A stretch of DNA of 64,000 bases from Isoetes taiwanensis (taxonomy: Eukaryota; Streptophyta; Lycopodiopsida; Isoetales; Isoetaceae). Below are positions 36,726 to 46,321 of this stretch, one piece after another. Both the position numbers and the translations under genes were made by a program. Positions within the stretch are counted from its first letter, which is position 1. Each line of letters begins with the position of its first letter. Below the pieces are notes generated by a model. That model worked only from the letters and a program-made list of their open reading frames with translations. It did no database searches and had not been told where the DNA came from. The DNA lies in contig JAJEKV010000050.1 in assembly GCA_021234155.1 (NCBI GenBank), positions 4,640,550 to 4,704,549 on the forward strand, given 5' to 3'.

Positions 36726-37457
36726 ATTGACACCCACTAACGTAATTGTACGAATAATTTTCCAAAATCAATTGTTTTCTTCTGCTGAATGTTCTTGTGT
36801 CCTTTCTTATACATTCTTTCATTTTCATCTTTTAGAAAGGAAGGCTAAGTAGTAAAGTATCAACTCAATTTACAATTGAGCAACATCTGTCTCATAGAGA
36901 ATGTGAGCTATTACCATAGGATCACAAATATAATATGGAGCCCCTGGCTCTGGAGTCTGGACCTCTAGCATACAAATAATACACAAAGATGAAAGTACTG
37001 AAGATGAAATTTAAGAAGGAACATAAGATGGACATTGTGATGTAGTGTCTTCTTTCTGTTGCATACTAAAATTGAACATTTGTTCTGTCCTACGTGATGG
37101 AATGAACTTGAACTCTTCCTTAAGAGCTCATCAAAGAAAAACTCATGCCTCAAGTTCCTGCTACATTAAAACGAAATTGCTCTCCTTCATAAGTTTTTCA
37201 TTTGTCCCTTTTGAATAATATGCATGCTCGTCATTTTTATATGTAGAACCTATGCCAGCTTGAGCGGCTTATTTCCGATAAGTGTCTTCGTCCAAAAGTT
37301 AGGCCACCTCTTGTCTGTACTATGTTCATGAAGGAAAGATGAACGTGCATGCAAATATAGCGGAGTAAATTGAATATGTTGGCTCTTCTTAACTGGAACA
37401 AAGAATGCGATTTATTATGTATATCCAGTTAGAAAGCGATTGCCAGTTTGGTGCAAC

Positions 37458-37620
37458 CATGGCAAGTTAGATCTTAAATAAGTTGTGGCGCGCAACAGAT
37501 AGTAGGAATTTATCCAGGGGGAGTGTTAGAACATCGAAGTTGAAAGAGCATGCAGTGCAGGGCTGGTTTTATAACGAAGATGGGTCCCTGCAACAATGAT
37601 GCATATTAAATGCTTGGATC
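37458..37620 (-). promoter_or_regulatory. SAUR 5' flank remnant without a gene, copy 1
   Basis: CAACCATGGCAAG at 37456-37468 resembles the start-codon region of the SAUR genes at 35636 and 38739 (GAGCCATGGC). The sequence beyond it also follows their upstream regions: GATAGTAGGAATTT, GGGGAGTGTTAGAACATCG, then GGCTGGTTTTATAACGAAGATGGGT with a TATA box near 37568. The coding region that should lie at lower coordinates is absent. Confidence 0.6.
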
Positions 37621-38301
37621 CACTTCGTCTTTGCAGTATATGCAATTGTCTATATATTCAGATAAATCATATTGTTTGGACCCGACAGAGCTTGTCAACT
37701 GCAACCAACTATTTCTTGCTGGTACAAGGAAGTTGTCCAACCTTAAAGCACTTGTAAAGTGGGCCAAATGGTATCAGACAAGAGATAAAGACCAACTTCA
37801 ATATGACCATGCTTGGAGACAACTGCAGTCCCACATAGAAGAACCTTCACTTATTGTTCTTACTACTTTCTCTTACCTTTGGTATTGGCTGAAAAATGAA
37901 GCGTTCAATTTTCCAAGGTGTTAATTGACTTCTTTATCTTACCAAGAGCTTTGTGGTAGAATATATAGGTGGGTGTGACATAGAATCTATATCTCTCTGC
38001 TTCTTCTTCTTCTTCTTTGTTGAGTTAACACTCCTAGTTTTCCCGTTCGATTGAGAAATTCTGCCCGTTCTAAACAGAGATGCCTTCGAAAACGAAGAAT
38101 CCATGAGAAATTAAATGCTTCAACCAAAATTTATGATAGACTATTAATAAGGACTTGTAGTGCATTGCGACCACCCTAAAACAACGGACGGAAGTAAAAC
38201 AACGAGAATAAATAAACAAAAATTGGGAGTGTATTCATTACCCCAAAATTGGGGGCAGTTTCTGTACATATTAATATCCTGGGAGGCAAAACTTCTCCTT
38301 C
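37621..38301. other. SAUR intergenic region and 3' flank
   Basis: A block TTGTCCAACCTTAAAGCACT(T)GTAAAGTGGGCC at 37734-37766 recurs at about 35899 and 39387, so it marks each duplicated unit. The plus frame 37610-37924 crosses it and is not taken as a gene. The part from about 38060 onward is the 3' flank of the SAUR gene at 38302. Confidence 0.5.
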
Positions 38302-38739
38302 TTAGGAGTCGTAGAAATCTAACAGCTCATCAATAGCTAATTGAGCTGCCTGTTTCTGGTTCTTTTCCAAGAGCCACATAAAGTGCTCAAATAGAACAGG
38401 GTCGCATGGTATTGTGAGGCCGCCACTATATTCAAATCCATATTCTTCAGCAGATCTCTCGAGCAATTTTCTCATCAAATTGTGGCTCAAAACAGCAGTT
38501 GGGACAACAAATCTCCGCCTTTTCTCTCCTACATACATTGCCACACAACCTTCTGGCATATCTGGAACCTCAACACAGGATGCATCTTCTTCATAATCAC
38601 TGCCTAAGTCACTCATTTGCCCCTGTGATTCAAGAGAGCTGCTGCTCCTGCTACTACCCCAAGAACTTGATCTGGATAACCTGTCCTTCCTTTGCAGGAA
38701 ATCAGACAACCTTTGCAATTTAGACCTCAAAGGAGCCAT
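38302..38739 (-). CDS. SAUR family protein, 145 aa, intact
   Basis: The start is the ATG at 38739 (MAPLRSKLQRLSDFLQRKD); a Met three codons upstream (38748) is possible but is not shared with the copy at 35208. The domains are as in that copy: basic Ser-rich start, acidic SDYEEDAS stretch, then PEGCVAMYVGEKRRRFVVP, LSHNLMRKLL, YGFEYSGGLTIPCDPVLFEH and the ELLDFYDS end. The two proteins differ by few substitutions and a short insertion in the Ser-rich part, so the duplication is recent. It probably acts in auxin-responsive cell expansion. TATA box about 80 bp upstream. It lies head to head with the SAUR pseudogene at 40006. Confidence 0.95.
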   Translation of the reverse strand: MAPLRSKLQRLSDFLQRKDRLSRSSSWGSSRSSSSLESQGQMSDLGSDYEEDASCVEVPDMPEGCVAMYVGEKRRRFVVPTAVLSHNLMRKLLERSAEEYGFEYSGGLTIPCDPVLFEHFMWLLEKNQKQAAQLAIDELLDFYDS

Positions 38740-38818
38740 GGCGAGCAATAGAAAGTAAGAAGTTGTGAATAAGAATATGAGAAGGAAGAAGTGTTGGAAT
38801 TGAGAAAGATGAGGCTGG

Positions 38819-38825
38819 ATTTATA
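38819..38825 (-). promoter_or_regulatory. TATA box of the SAUR gene at 38302-38739
   Basis: TATAAAT on minus, about 80 bases upstream of the ATG, inside a GGCTATAAATCCAGCC context comparable with the promoter of the neighbouring copy. Confidence 0.65.
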
Positions 38826-39176
38826 GCCAAGATGGGTGCTGCAACAAGGACGCTTGAGCACACAATAAATGGGTGGACCCACTTACTCCTTTTTAGCACA
38901 TGAATTTGTCTACACAAGTTGTATTAGTTGCTTCTCTTACCACAGGCATATTGGTAAAATGAAATGTGTCAACTGTAAGGTGGTTGTGGCGTGGGCCAGC
39001 CGTATATTGTTTTACAAGGTGAGCATTTTTCTTAGATATTCTGATGTTGCATGATCATTCAAGCATGGCTTTTTGACTTGGAATCCAGAATTCAGTAAAA
39101 ACAGAAAATTGCTGTAAGAGACCAGTAAAATACCTGTCTAGGGGATCATGTATCTAGATACAATATTTACAAAATC

Positions 39177-39260
39177 CATGGCAAGCAAGAACTTGTGAGG
39201 AGGGATGTGTTGGAAATATGAAAGAGTGTAAAGTGAAGGCCGCAAGGAGGACGATTGTAA
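39177..39260 (-). promoter_or_regulatory. SAUR 5' flank remnant without a gene, copy 2
   Basis: CCATGGCAAGCAAGAA, then TTGTGAGGAGGGATGTGTTGGAA, follows the 5' flank of the SAUR gene at 35636 (CCATGGCAAGCAATAGAAAG, then GGGGATGTGTTATGG). It lies only 440 bp upstream of another SAUR gene, and the coding region expected below 39177 is absent. Confidence 0.6.
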
Positions 39261-40005
39261 GTACATATTAAATGCCTGGACCCACTTTCACATGCATTTG
39301 TCTACTATTCAGACAAATCTATTGTTTGGATGTCTTACTTCAGCTTGTGAAATGCAACAGGCTATTTCTTGCTTGTACGAGGAATTGTCCAACCTTAAAG
39401 CACTTGTAGAGTGGGCCAAAAGTGGTGTCAGACATACCATGTGGTGGATCCTTGTGGAACAACATTAGAGGAGTAGAGGTTCATTACTCATTACTTGGCC
39501 TCAAATATCTTTGGTGTATGAACTTGAATTCTTCCGTGCAATCACATGATATTGCTGACAGCATACCACATTGGAATTTGTCAAGCAAATTGAAGTAATT
39601 GCATTGTAGCACAATTTGGAAGTATCATAATGGTTGAGTACACAAAAATACAGCAGCTGCCGAAACTTTTCCGGCTATGCTTGTCCTCAACTGTGCACTT
39701 TGTCCACCAATGTCATATTCCTTTTCTACTTGTTGATGTTTGCCAAGTAATGCCAAGGCCGACCTCAATATTGGCCATGCTAGGCCTGTTGTATTTGCAG
39801 ACAACTTTAAGCCCCGCAAGAGATAACATTAAGTGTTTGCACACAACTGCATCGCCCACAAAGGAGAACATTTACTTATTGTTCTTCCTACTTGCCGTTA
39901 CCTTTGGTATTGACTATAAAATGAAGCATTCCTTCAGTAATGATGCTATCAGTTCTTTCTACAGATTTCCTAGTGTATTCCTCTTTTTTCTAGCAAAACA
40001 AGGAA

Positions 40006-40430
40006 ATGGCTTCCCTGAAGGCTAAGTTGTGCAGGTTTTATGAGTTCCTTGGGGTTAAAAAAATATGCTATCAAGATCAATAGTAGCAGGTGTAGTTCTT
40101 CAGACTTGGACAGCGACTCAAGATCAAATTCTTGGGGAGAAACATCCTGCTCTGGGTTTTGTGAAGTGGCTGAAAGTCATATAGCAAAGCATGTGGGAGA
40201 GGAAAGGCAAAGATTTGTCGTGGCCACTGACATTTTGAGATGCCCGTTTATGAGAAGGCTGCTTGATACTTAGATCTGCCGAAGAGTATGGATTTGAATA
40301 TAATGGAGGCCTTACAATCCCTTGTGAGCCAGTATTGTTTGAACACTTGCTACGGCTTTTGTGCAAGGACAGAAAGCAGACAGCTGAAATCCAGCTTGAT
40401 GAGCTGCTAAATTTCTATCATCATTGTTAG
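40006..40430 (+). pseudogene. SAUR pseudogene 2
   Basis: The ATG at 40006 reads MASLKAKLCRFYEFLG, then a frame shift leads to SRSNSWGETS, HIAKHVGEERQRFVVATDIL and CPFMRRLLDT. A second shift leads to SAEEYGFEYNGGLTIPCEPV, LLCKDRKQ and ELLNFYHHC, ending at TAG 40428-40430. Apart from the frame errors the protein is complete, so inactivation is relatively recent. It belongs to the same MAS/HHC subfamily as the pseudogene at 36377. Confidence 0.88.
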
Positions 40431-41459
40431 ATTGACTCCCACTATGGGTTGAATGTACAGATATGCCTCAGATGGGCGAATGAATAGAAGTAGCAATTAT
40501 CCTCCAAGATCACATGTTTTTTCTGCTATACATTCTTAGTTCTTCTGCTTTAAAAAAGAAGGATACTAACTTATATCTAGAGGTTTTCGTTTACAGCCAA
40601 CTCAATGAACTCAATTTACATTTGAGCAAGCTTTGTCTCATAAACAATCAATACATAGGATCACAAAAGAAAAATAGGGTTCCTGGCTTTGGACATCTAG
40701 CATACAGATAATACACAAATAATGAAGTATTGAAGATGAAATTTAAGAAGGAAGATAATATGACATTGTTAACTAAGTTGCGTTCTTTCTATTCCATTGA
40801 ATGTTTATTCTGTTCTACATGATGGAACGATGACCCATATTGCAAATTCCTGGTAAAAAGCTTACAGTTGTTTGACATTGCAGATGTGATCTTTTGTTCT
40901 TTTCTGATGTCTTGTTTGGGCCCTAATGGGAGGTCCGACTTGTATTCTTAAAATTTGAAGGCCGAATTGATCTTTTTTCTTTTCGCAGTTGATATCTCAG
41001 ATTTGAAAGACAACAATCCCCCCGTTGAAAAAAAAAAAAGAATTTTGCTAAGAAAGGAGAAATCCTTGTTGAATGGTGTTGAATGGTGTTGTGTAAATAG
41101 TCCCCAAATTCCCAGGTCATATTTTAGAATATCTTTGCTTCTGACATGTTGGGTTGGGACCATTGGGGTGACCTAATGTTCGATCGCGGACAGGTGTTAG
41201 CATGTTAATGTTCGTGATTAGACTGTCTTCTTCTGTCCGAGCCCTGGCTATGGCTGACAAAGCTCTTTTGATGGCAGGGTGAAGACATTCTTGAGAGCAT
41301 TCAGAGCTCACCAAGGACTCTCCAAGATTTGATTCTCTGTCCCAAAAGATAATGTTAAGTTGTTTACGTATGTAAAATCCCCGAGGTCCTATCGGTTTGT
41401 TAGAAGGTATGATGGGGAACCTATTTAAATAATTAGGCAGGCTGACTATAAATTGTGCA
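40431..41459. other. Spacer, no intact gene
   Basis: AT-rich. Contains an A-run (about 41030-41040) and minus frames at 41163-40923 and 41464-41117 without a recognisable family. A part near 41370-41420 may belong to the PPR relic that follows. Confidence 0.35.
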
Positions 41460-41930
41460 CCCAACTATTGTCCTATTGTGGCATTCATAGAGCCTTGTCT
41501 GAGGGGAAGCACGTCCATGTATTCTTGTCCAAATGAACATGATAATTCCTCATTTTTTGGAAACACCCTTGCTCATATGTATAGCAATTGCGGATCCTTA
41601 TTGGAGTCCAAGATGGTATTCGAAAGGATATTATGTTTGGAATATGTGATTTCAATATGCAAGGATTTTATTTGATGGAATGCCTGAACGAAATGTAGTC
41701 ATGTGGAATACTATGATTTTTGTGTTTATAGTGGGAACCTTGATGATGTTGTGAACATATGAGTGTGTTCTTATAGAGTATCATGATATTGGGGCGCACA
41801 GTACATGAGCAAGGTAGAAATGCATTAAGATGTTTCATCAAATGCAGATGATAAGTTTGGTAGGAGACAAAGTGACATTTAATATTGTTTTTGATGCTTG
41901 TACTAATTACTCATGTATAATAGAAGGAAA
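41460..41930 (+). pseudogene. PPR protein fragment (PLS type)
   Basis: Plus-strand pieces in several frames: GKHVHVFLSK, then SFFGNTLAHMYSNCGSLLES in the open frame 41478-41675, then LFDGMPERNVVMWNTMIF near 41665-41715, then FHQMQMISLVGDKVTFNIV and FDACTN near 41845-41915. These are consecutive L, S and P repeat motifs of an organellar PPR protein. Stops and shifts between them show decay. It is a separate relic from the one at 31.3 kb. Confidence 0.75.
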
Positions 41931-42125
41931 ATTAATGCGTGGTGACCTTGTTCTCTTTATCGACTCCCTTGTATTTTGTGAAGTGAGTTAACAAAAAAGA
42001 AAATTTTGAGGCAGCCAAGACGGAAAGGAATTTTTGAGGCCGTGGCATTTCTCTAAAACATGCGTTTCTCTAAAACATTTATTCTGTGCAGAGTTAGTTA
42101 TTCGTTTCAATTGTCTCGCAACAGT

Positions 42126-42492
42126 ACAAACCATTACATTTAACACTTTAGAATTGAATTCCCCCTTTGGTTTGGGTGCATATTCACACGGGGGGTGACT
42201 CGCATCGAGTTGTTGGATAAGCATATATGCCCTTTATTCCTCGATCTAAACCGTACATTGAGATCCTTGTTTGTGGAGTATGCTTTACAAGTTTTGGTAT
42301 CTTGTAATACGGTTTGCAAAATACTATAAGATTTGATATAATGTACTATATGGTTGTTGATTTTTGTATATGCATAATATAATTTTAGGGGCTCACGCCA
42401 GGCCACGCCACCCCCTCGCGGTGAATATGCACCTAAACCAAAGGGGGTTTAAGGGGGAATTTCATTCTAAAGTGTTAAATATAATGGTTTGT
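42126..42492. mobile_element. Fold-back or MITE-like element, 367 bp
   Basis: The left arm, from ACAAACCATTACATTTAACA through CCCCCTTTGGTTTGGGTGCA and TATTCAC (42126-42193), is repeated inverted on the right (about 42408-42492: GGTGAATATGCACCTAAACC, AAAGGGGG, CTAAAGTGTTAAATATAATG, GGTTTGT). The right arm carries about 12 extra bases (GTTTAAGGGGG). The arms are 70-85 bp and the centre is AT-rich and non-coding. The size and structure fit a non-autonomous DNA transposon; target-site duplications are at most 2-3 bp and not convincing. Confidence 0.75.
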
Positions 42493-42499
42493 GTTAAAT

Positions 42500-43320
42500 C
42501 TAAATTTGTTTTGGCCCCTTGGGGCTCTCGAGAATTGTAGCAAAGATTATGCACAATTGGGCCTACACCTTGTTCATGGAAAACCATTCAAATCTCCAAA
42601 TCAAATATACAATCTTAATTTATAAAATAAAGTAGAGAACATAGTTAATATAAAAGGTTCAGTGGCCATATGTTTCTAAACATGCAACACATGCTACAAC
42701 CTCATAATGCATTCACAAATATCATACAAGCACCTTCTAAAACATTTACAAACATCATACAAGCACCTCTTAACGCATTTCCAAATATCATACAAGCACA
42801 CAGTACACATATTTACTAATATTATACAACGTCCTATTTGTGGACAACAAATAAGAAGTTAAAACAAGAGTATCAAGAAACATCTGATACATAAAAGCAA
42901 GGTACTCCCTCGTGTTGTTGTTGATGTAATCTTTGACTTGTTGCATAAGTATTCAATCAAATTGGCCAAGCACAACTTCCAATAGAAGCCTCCGAAATGC
43001 CGAATAAAAATTATGAGTTATCTGAGAACTACCAAGAAGATAGAAGCCTCCAATTGCCAAAAATGATCATGTTTGCTTCATTGACTTCCATTAAAACTTT
43101 AATATGGCCACAAGAATAATGGAGTAAACTTAAGTCCACCCACATAAAATGCAATATTTGACAAAGCCCACTTTAATGCCATGGTTCTATGAGCAATAGA
43201 ACCATCATTCCTGGATGGGGACGTCTTTCCACCTTCCTCTTGGTTTCCTCTATTTATAGGTTCATGTTCCTCTTTAGCCCTTTCATCTACTGCGTTCTCT
43301 TGAGAGCTTTGTTGGACTTG
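42500..43320. other. AT-rich spacer with a 33-bp tandem array
   Basis: No gene is seen. A minus frame at 43323-43099 (Gln/Glu-rich) has no recognisable family. The tandem array is listed separately. Confidence 0.4.
42708..42830. repeat. Tandem array, about 33-bp unit, 3.5 copies
   Basis: The unit reads CATTTACAAA(T/C)ATCATACA followed by AGCACC. Copies begin near 42708, 42741 and 42775, with a diverged partial copy near 42810. Confidence 0.8.
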
Positions 43321-43557
43321 CACTTAGTCTTCTAGCCTCTACTCATACCAACATCTCCTACCTAGAGGTCCTAACTTGTGAGTATCAGAACAAGCCGGAT
43401 TCTGAGGTGATTTCATCATTGGGCGTTAACGGAGCTCTGGATTTGTGGATTTAGGTGAGTCAATGCTTTATTCTACTCCGGCTGCTTGTTAGGTCATCTG
43501 TGAACTTAGGAAACTTGTACCTGTGGATGGAATGGGTCATATCGATCAGCCTGTTAC

Positions 43558-43752
43558 GTGTCTTCCTTGGACCTCTAGCCTCCTCCGTCGGCTGATTCAT
43601 CCCGACTGTTAAAATTAAGCAATTTGTATGCGAGCCTTTTAACCCTCGCGATTGATCGGTTCATTCCGCTTTGGCAACGAGTGGGTCGACATTTGTCTTC
43701 CTTTGACCTCCAGCCTCCGATCAACCTGATTCATCCCGACCTATGAAATTTT
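43558..43752. repeat. Repeated 60-bp block in the presumed 5' LTR
   Basis: GTCTTCCTTGGACCTCTAGC with TGATTCATCCCGACTG (43558-43612) recurs as GTCTTCCTTTGACCTCCAGC with TGATTCATCCCGACCT (43696-43746). A GATCAGCCTG / GATCGGTTCATTCCG lead also repeats. Repeats of this sort are common in the U3 part of LTRs. Confidence 0.65.
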
Positions 43753-44508
43753 CCGGAATTAGACAAGTGGTCTCATTTTTTCAATTATCTAGATTATCTT
43801 TTGAAGGGCTTGTGTTTGTTGAATAATTTTGTTTGCTAAGGGGGTGCTGTGGGATGCTCGATTGCTTAGGTCATTTTTGTGCTATCTAAGTTAGGTTATT
43901 TATTTGTATAAGGGATTCCTAGATGTATGAGGTTGTGTGTAGGTGTTATGATAGATTTACCCATTTAGGTTGGTTTTGAAAGATGGGCTTAGAGATGGAT
44001 CTTTGGGGCTTGTCGATAGCTTATTGCTCGTTTGATATTTTGGATCTCTTCTTTTCACCCCATAAGCTTAGGTCTAAAATGTGTGGGGGTCGTCCTTCGG
44101 GTAGACAAGTTCGGTCCTTTTGTCGAGTCAGTTAGATAGTTAGTTATCATGTTTACATAGTTTTAGTTGTTCTAGCTAAGTAGATTTGCTCATTCCTGTA
44201 GAGGTCTTTGGTTGTCTGGTAGCTTTCAATGGAGGTCAGTATGAGTAGGATACTCTTTTTGTGTGTAGGAGGTTGTTACGCTAGTTGCTTTTAAGGGTAG
44301 GGGTTTTGCAGTTTTAGTTATCAGTTGTCCCTAGGGATTTATGGGTGATGTGGTTATGTTCGTTTTTACTTCCTTAACCTAGGTGAAATGGGCAGTAAGG
44401 ATTGTTCATTCGTTGGTAGCGCACATGCCTTGTTTTATTTCCTTCATTGTGTTAGTTGTCGCGACCACATTGCTTCTCGCGGATCACTAATGGTTTGATG
44501 GTGCGAAG

Positions 44509-44965
44509 TTCCCTACTCTGCAAAGTGTGCACAGGAGGGGCGGGTGGAGTGGACAACCCTATGCCATGTTCTTATGCCGCCAAATCCATTGCCATGAATT
44601 TGCGCCCGCAATGAACTCACGGAGACCCAAGCCGTGGGTCATCCCTTTGAGTCCGAGCCTTGGGTAGGATTCCCTATGTGATGTGGCCGATCTTTGTCTA
44701 TGCAGATATGTGGAGGACCATCCTTCGTGATGGTCATATGATGTTGATGTATGTACCACTTGACATGTATGTTCACGCTTCCCGCATAGCCTAGGTAGGC
44801 CCCGAGGGAGGGGAGGGGTAAAGGACCCCTTCATTCTTCCCCTAATGGAACTCTTCAAGGTTGCGATGATACGTGGAGGGCCCTATATTAGCATGGAGCT
44901 GGTATGGGGATGAACTCTGTTTGTATACCTGGTGAGTGCAACCGATATGAGTAGGGGACGTCACA
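44509..44965 (+). mobile_element. LTR (supported 3' portion, upstream copy)
   Basis: About 457 bp that match 54379-54828 at roughly 90 percent identity, from CTACTC through GGAGTGGACAACCCTATGCC and the CCCTATATTAGCATGGAGCT block to GGGGACGTCACA. It ends with CA and is followed after one base by a tRNA primer-binding site, so the end is well placed. The LTR should extend further left, but the sequence before 44509 does not visibly match the sequence before 54379, so the start is unknown (perhaps near 43.3 kb). Confidence 0.8.
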
Positions 44966-44966
44966 G

Positions 44967-44978
44967 TGGTATCAGAGC
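44967..44978 (+). promoter_or_regulatory. tRNA-iMet primer-binding site
   Basis: TGGTATCAGAGC one base after the LTR end. This is the sequence complementary to the 3' end of plant initiator Met tRNA used by most plant Ty1 and Ty3 elements. Confidence 0.85.
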
Positions 44979-45164
44979 AATGTTCTTGGAGACCAAGAGC
45001 AAAGCACTGGCCATGCTCCCAGTAGTACTAACTTGATAGGATCCTCGAACCTCGAAAAGTGGGAAATTTTTTTCCCATTTTTGTAGTTTATGCTAAGCTA
45101 GTAACAGTTAAGTGGATTGGAATTTAATATTAGCACAGTTAGGTGAATTGGAACTTAATAAAAC

Positions 45165-45290
45165 AAAAAACGAATGAGCCAGGTAAGGTCGTCTCACAGC
45201 TCGCGCTTGGTTCAAGAACTAAACTTCAAAAAACGAATGAGCCAGGTAAGGTGGTCTCACAGCTCGCGCCTGGTTCATGAACTAAACTTT
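45165..45290. repeat. Tandem duplication, 63-bp unit, two copies
   Basis: AAAAAACGAATGAGCCAGGT begins at 45165 and again at 45228. Each copy continues with AAGGT(C/G)GTCTCACAGCTC and a following GAACTAAACTT. The second copy runs on to complete a long palindrome. Confidence 0.9.
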
Positions 45291-45320
45291 AGTTTTGCAA
45301 CGAGGCGCAAGCTGTGAGAC
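45254..45320. repeat. Long palindrome (hairpin), copy 1
   Basis: GTCTCACAGCTCGCGCC on the left is nearly the exact reverse complement of GGCGCAAGCTGTGAGAC on the right. The middle contains ACTAAACTTTAGTT, itself self-complementary. The 67-nt unit could fold into an almost continuous stem in RNA or single-stranded DNA. Confidence 0.88.
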
Positions 45321-46044
45321 ATTGATCTTAAACAACTTGAAAAGTTATAAAATTTAAAAAAGTAGCTTGGTAATTCGAATCTTAGCCTAGGATCTAGCTA
45401 GACTAGTCTAGTTTTTCAATCTCTTTGAACCTCATCTTAAAAGGATTCTCACGGTAGATGCAGAATTGAACCTCCCACCCACGTGGGTTGAACCCCTCAA
45501 ACCCCGTGCCAACCAACCGAGGCGGGCATCGCTTATGCTTTGAATTATAATTTTTAATTAGATTTAAGCTTTAATAATGTTAGATAATATTAATGGCTAA
45601 GCCTTAGATTTAGAACCAAGGCCCTTAAGCTAGATAGAGAATGAGATCTCGATAGACACGGGACTCCGTCGACATGATGCGCACCAAAGCGGCCGCTCGA
45701 CTTTCTTGACAAGGCGAAGGAAACAAGAAGAGGAGAGGACGTAGCGAGAGCGGAGGCCAAGGCTCAAAAAGCGCCAGAAAGCGTAAGTTTGGTCCAACAT
45801 TTTGAAGACTCAACACCGCTTTACCTTTGTTCATGCGAAGCCAGTAACCCTCATGAGGAAGGCATGTAATTAGCTAATTTAATTAAGGAGATCCCTGTAG
45901 ATATGTTGTAAATAATCAATAATTTTGTTAATACATGATAATTTTGAGTAGTTTATGTGTCAAATCTTGCTTAATAGGGACGAGTTAGCAAGTAGTAGTT
46001 TTTAATTTAGTAAAATAGGATACTCTCGGACCAAAAAGTGTGAT

Positions 46045-46109
46045 GTCTCACAGCTCGCCTTGTCAAGAAACTAAAGTTTAGTTTTTGAGCAGGGCAACCA
46101 CATGAGACC
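46045..46109. repeat. Long palindrome (hairpin), copy 2
   Basis: GTCTCACAGCTCGCC, then AACTAAAGTTTAGTTTTTGA, then GGGCAACCACATGAGAC. It has the same plan as the copies at 45254 and 46255 with a few mismatches in the outer stem. Confidence 0.8.
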
Positions 46110-46254
46110 TTCATACCTAGACCATGTCCAAACTAGACCAAAACACCTCCAAATTGACCAAGTAAGGGTCCATTCTGCCTAACTCGATGAGACTAGCATG
46201 ATTTGACCCTTAGATCACCCAAATTGGACACGTTTAACCTAATTTACAGCCAAT

Positions 46255-46321
46255 GTCTCACAGTTCGGCGCTGGTCAAAGAACTAAACTTTAGTTTTGAG
46301 CGGGGGCGCAACCTGTGAGAC
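46255..46321. repeat. Long palindrome (hairpin), copy 3
   Basis: GTCTCACAGTTCGGCGC, then AACTAAACTTTAGTTTTGAG, then GGGGGCGCAACCTGTGAGAC. It is the third copy of the same palindrome family within 1.1 kb. Confidence 0.85.

Noticed and set aside
41117-41464. 115-codon minus frame near the PPR relic
   Set aside because: No recognisable family; the plus strand carries PPR-like pieces immediately downstream.
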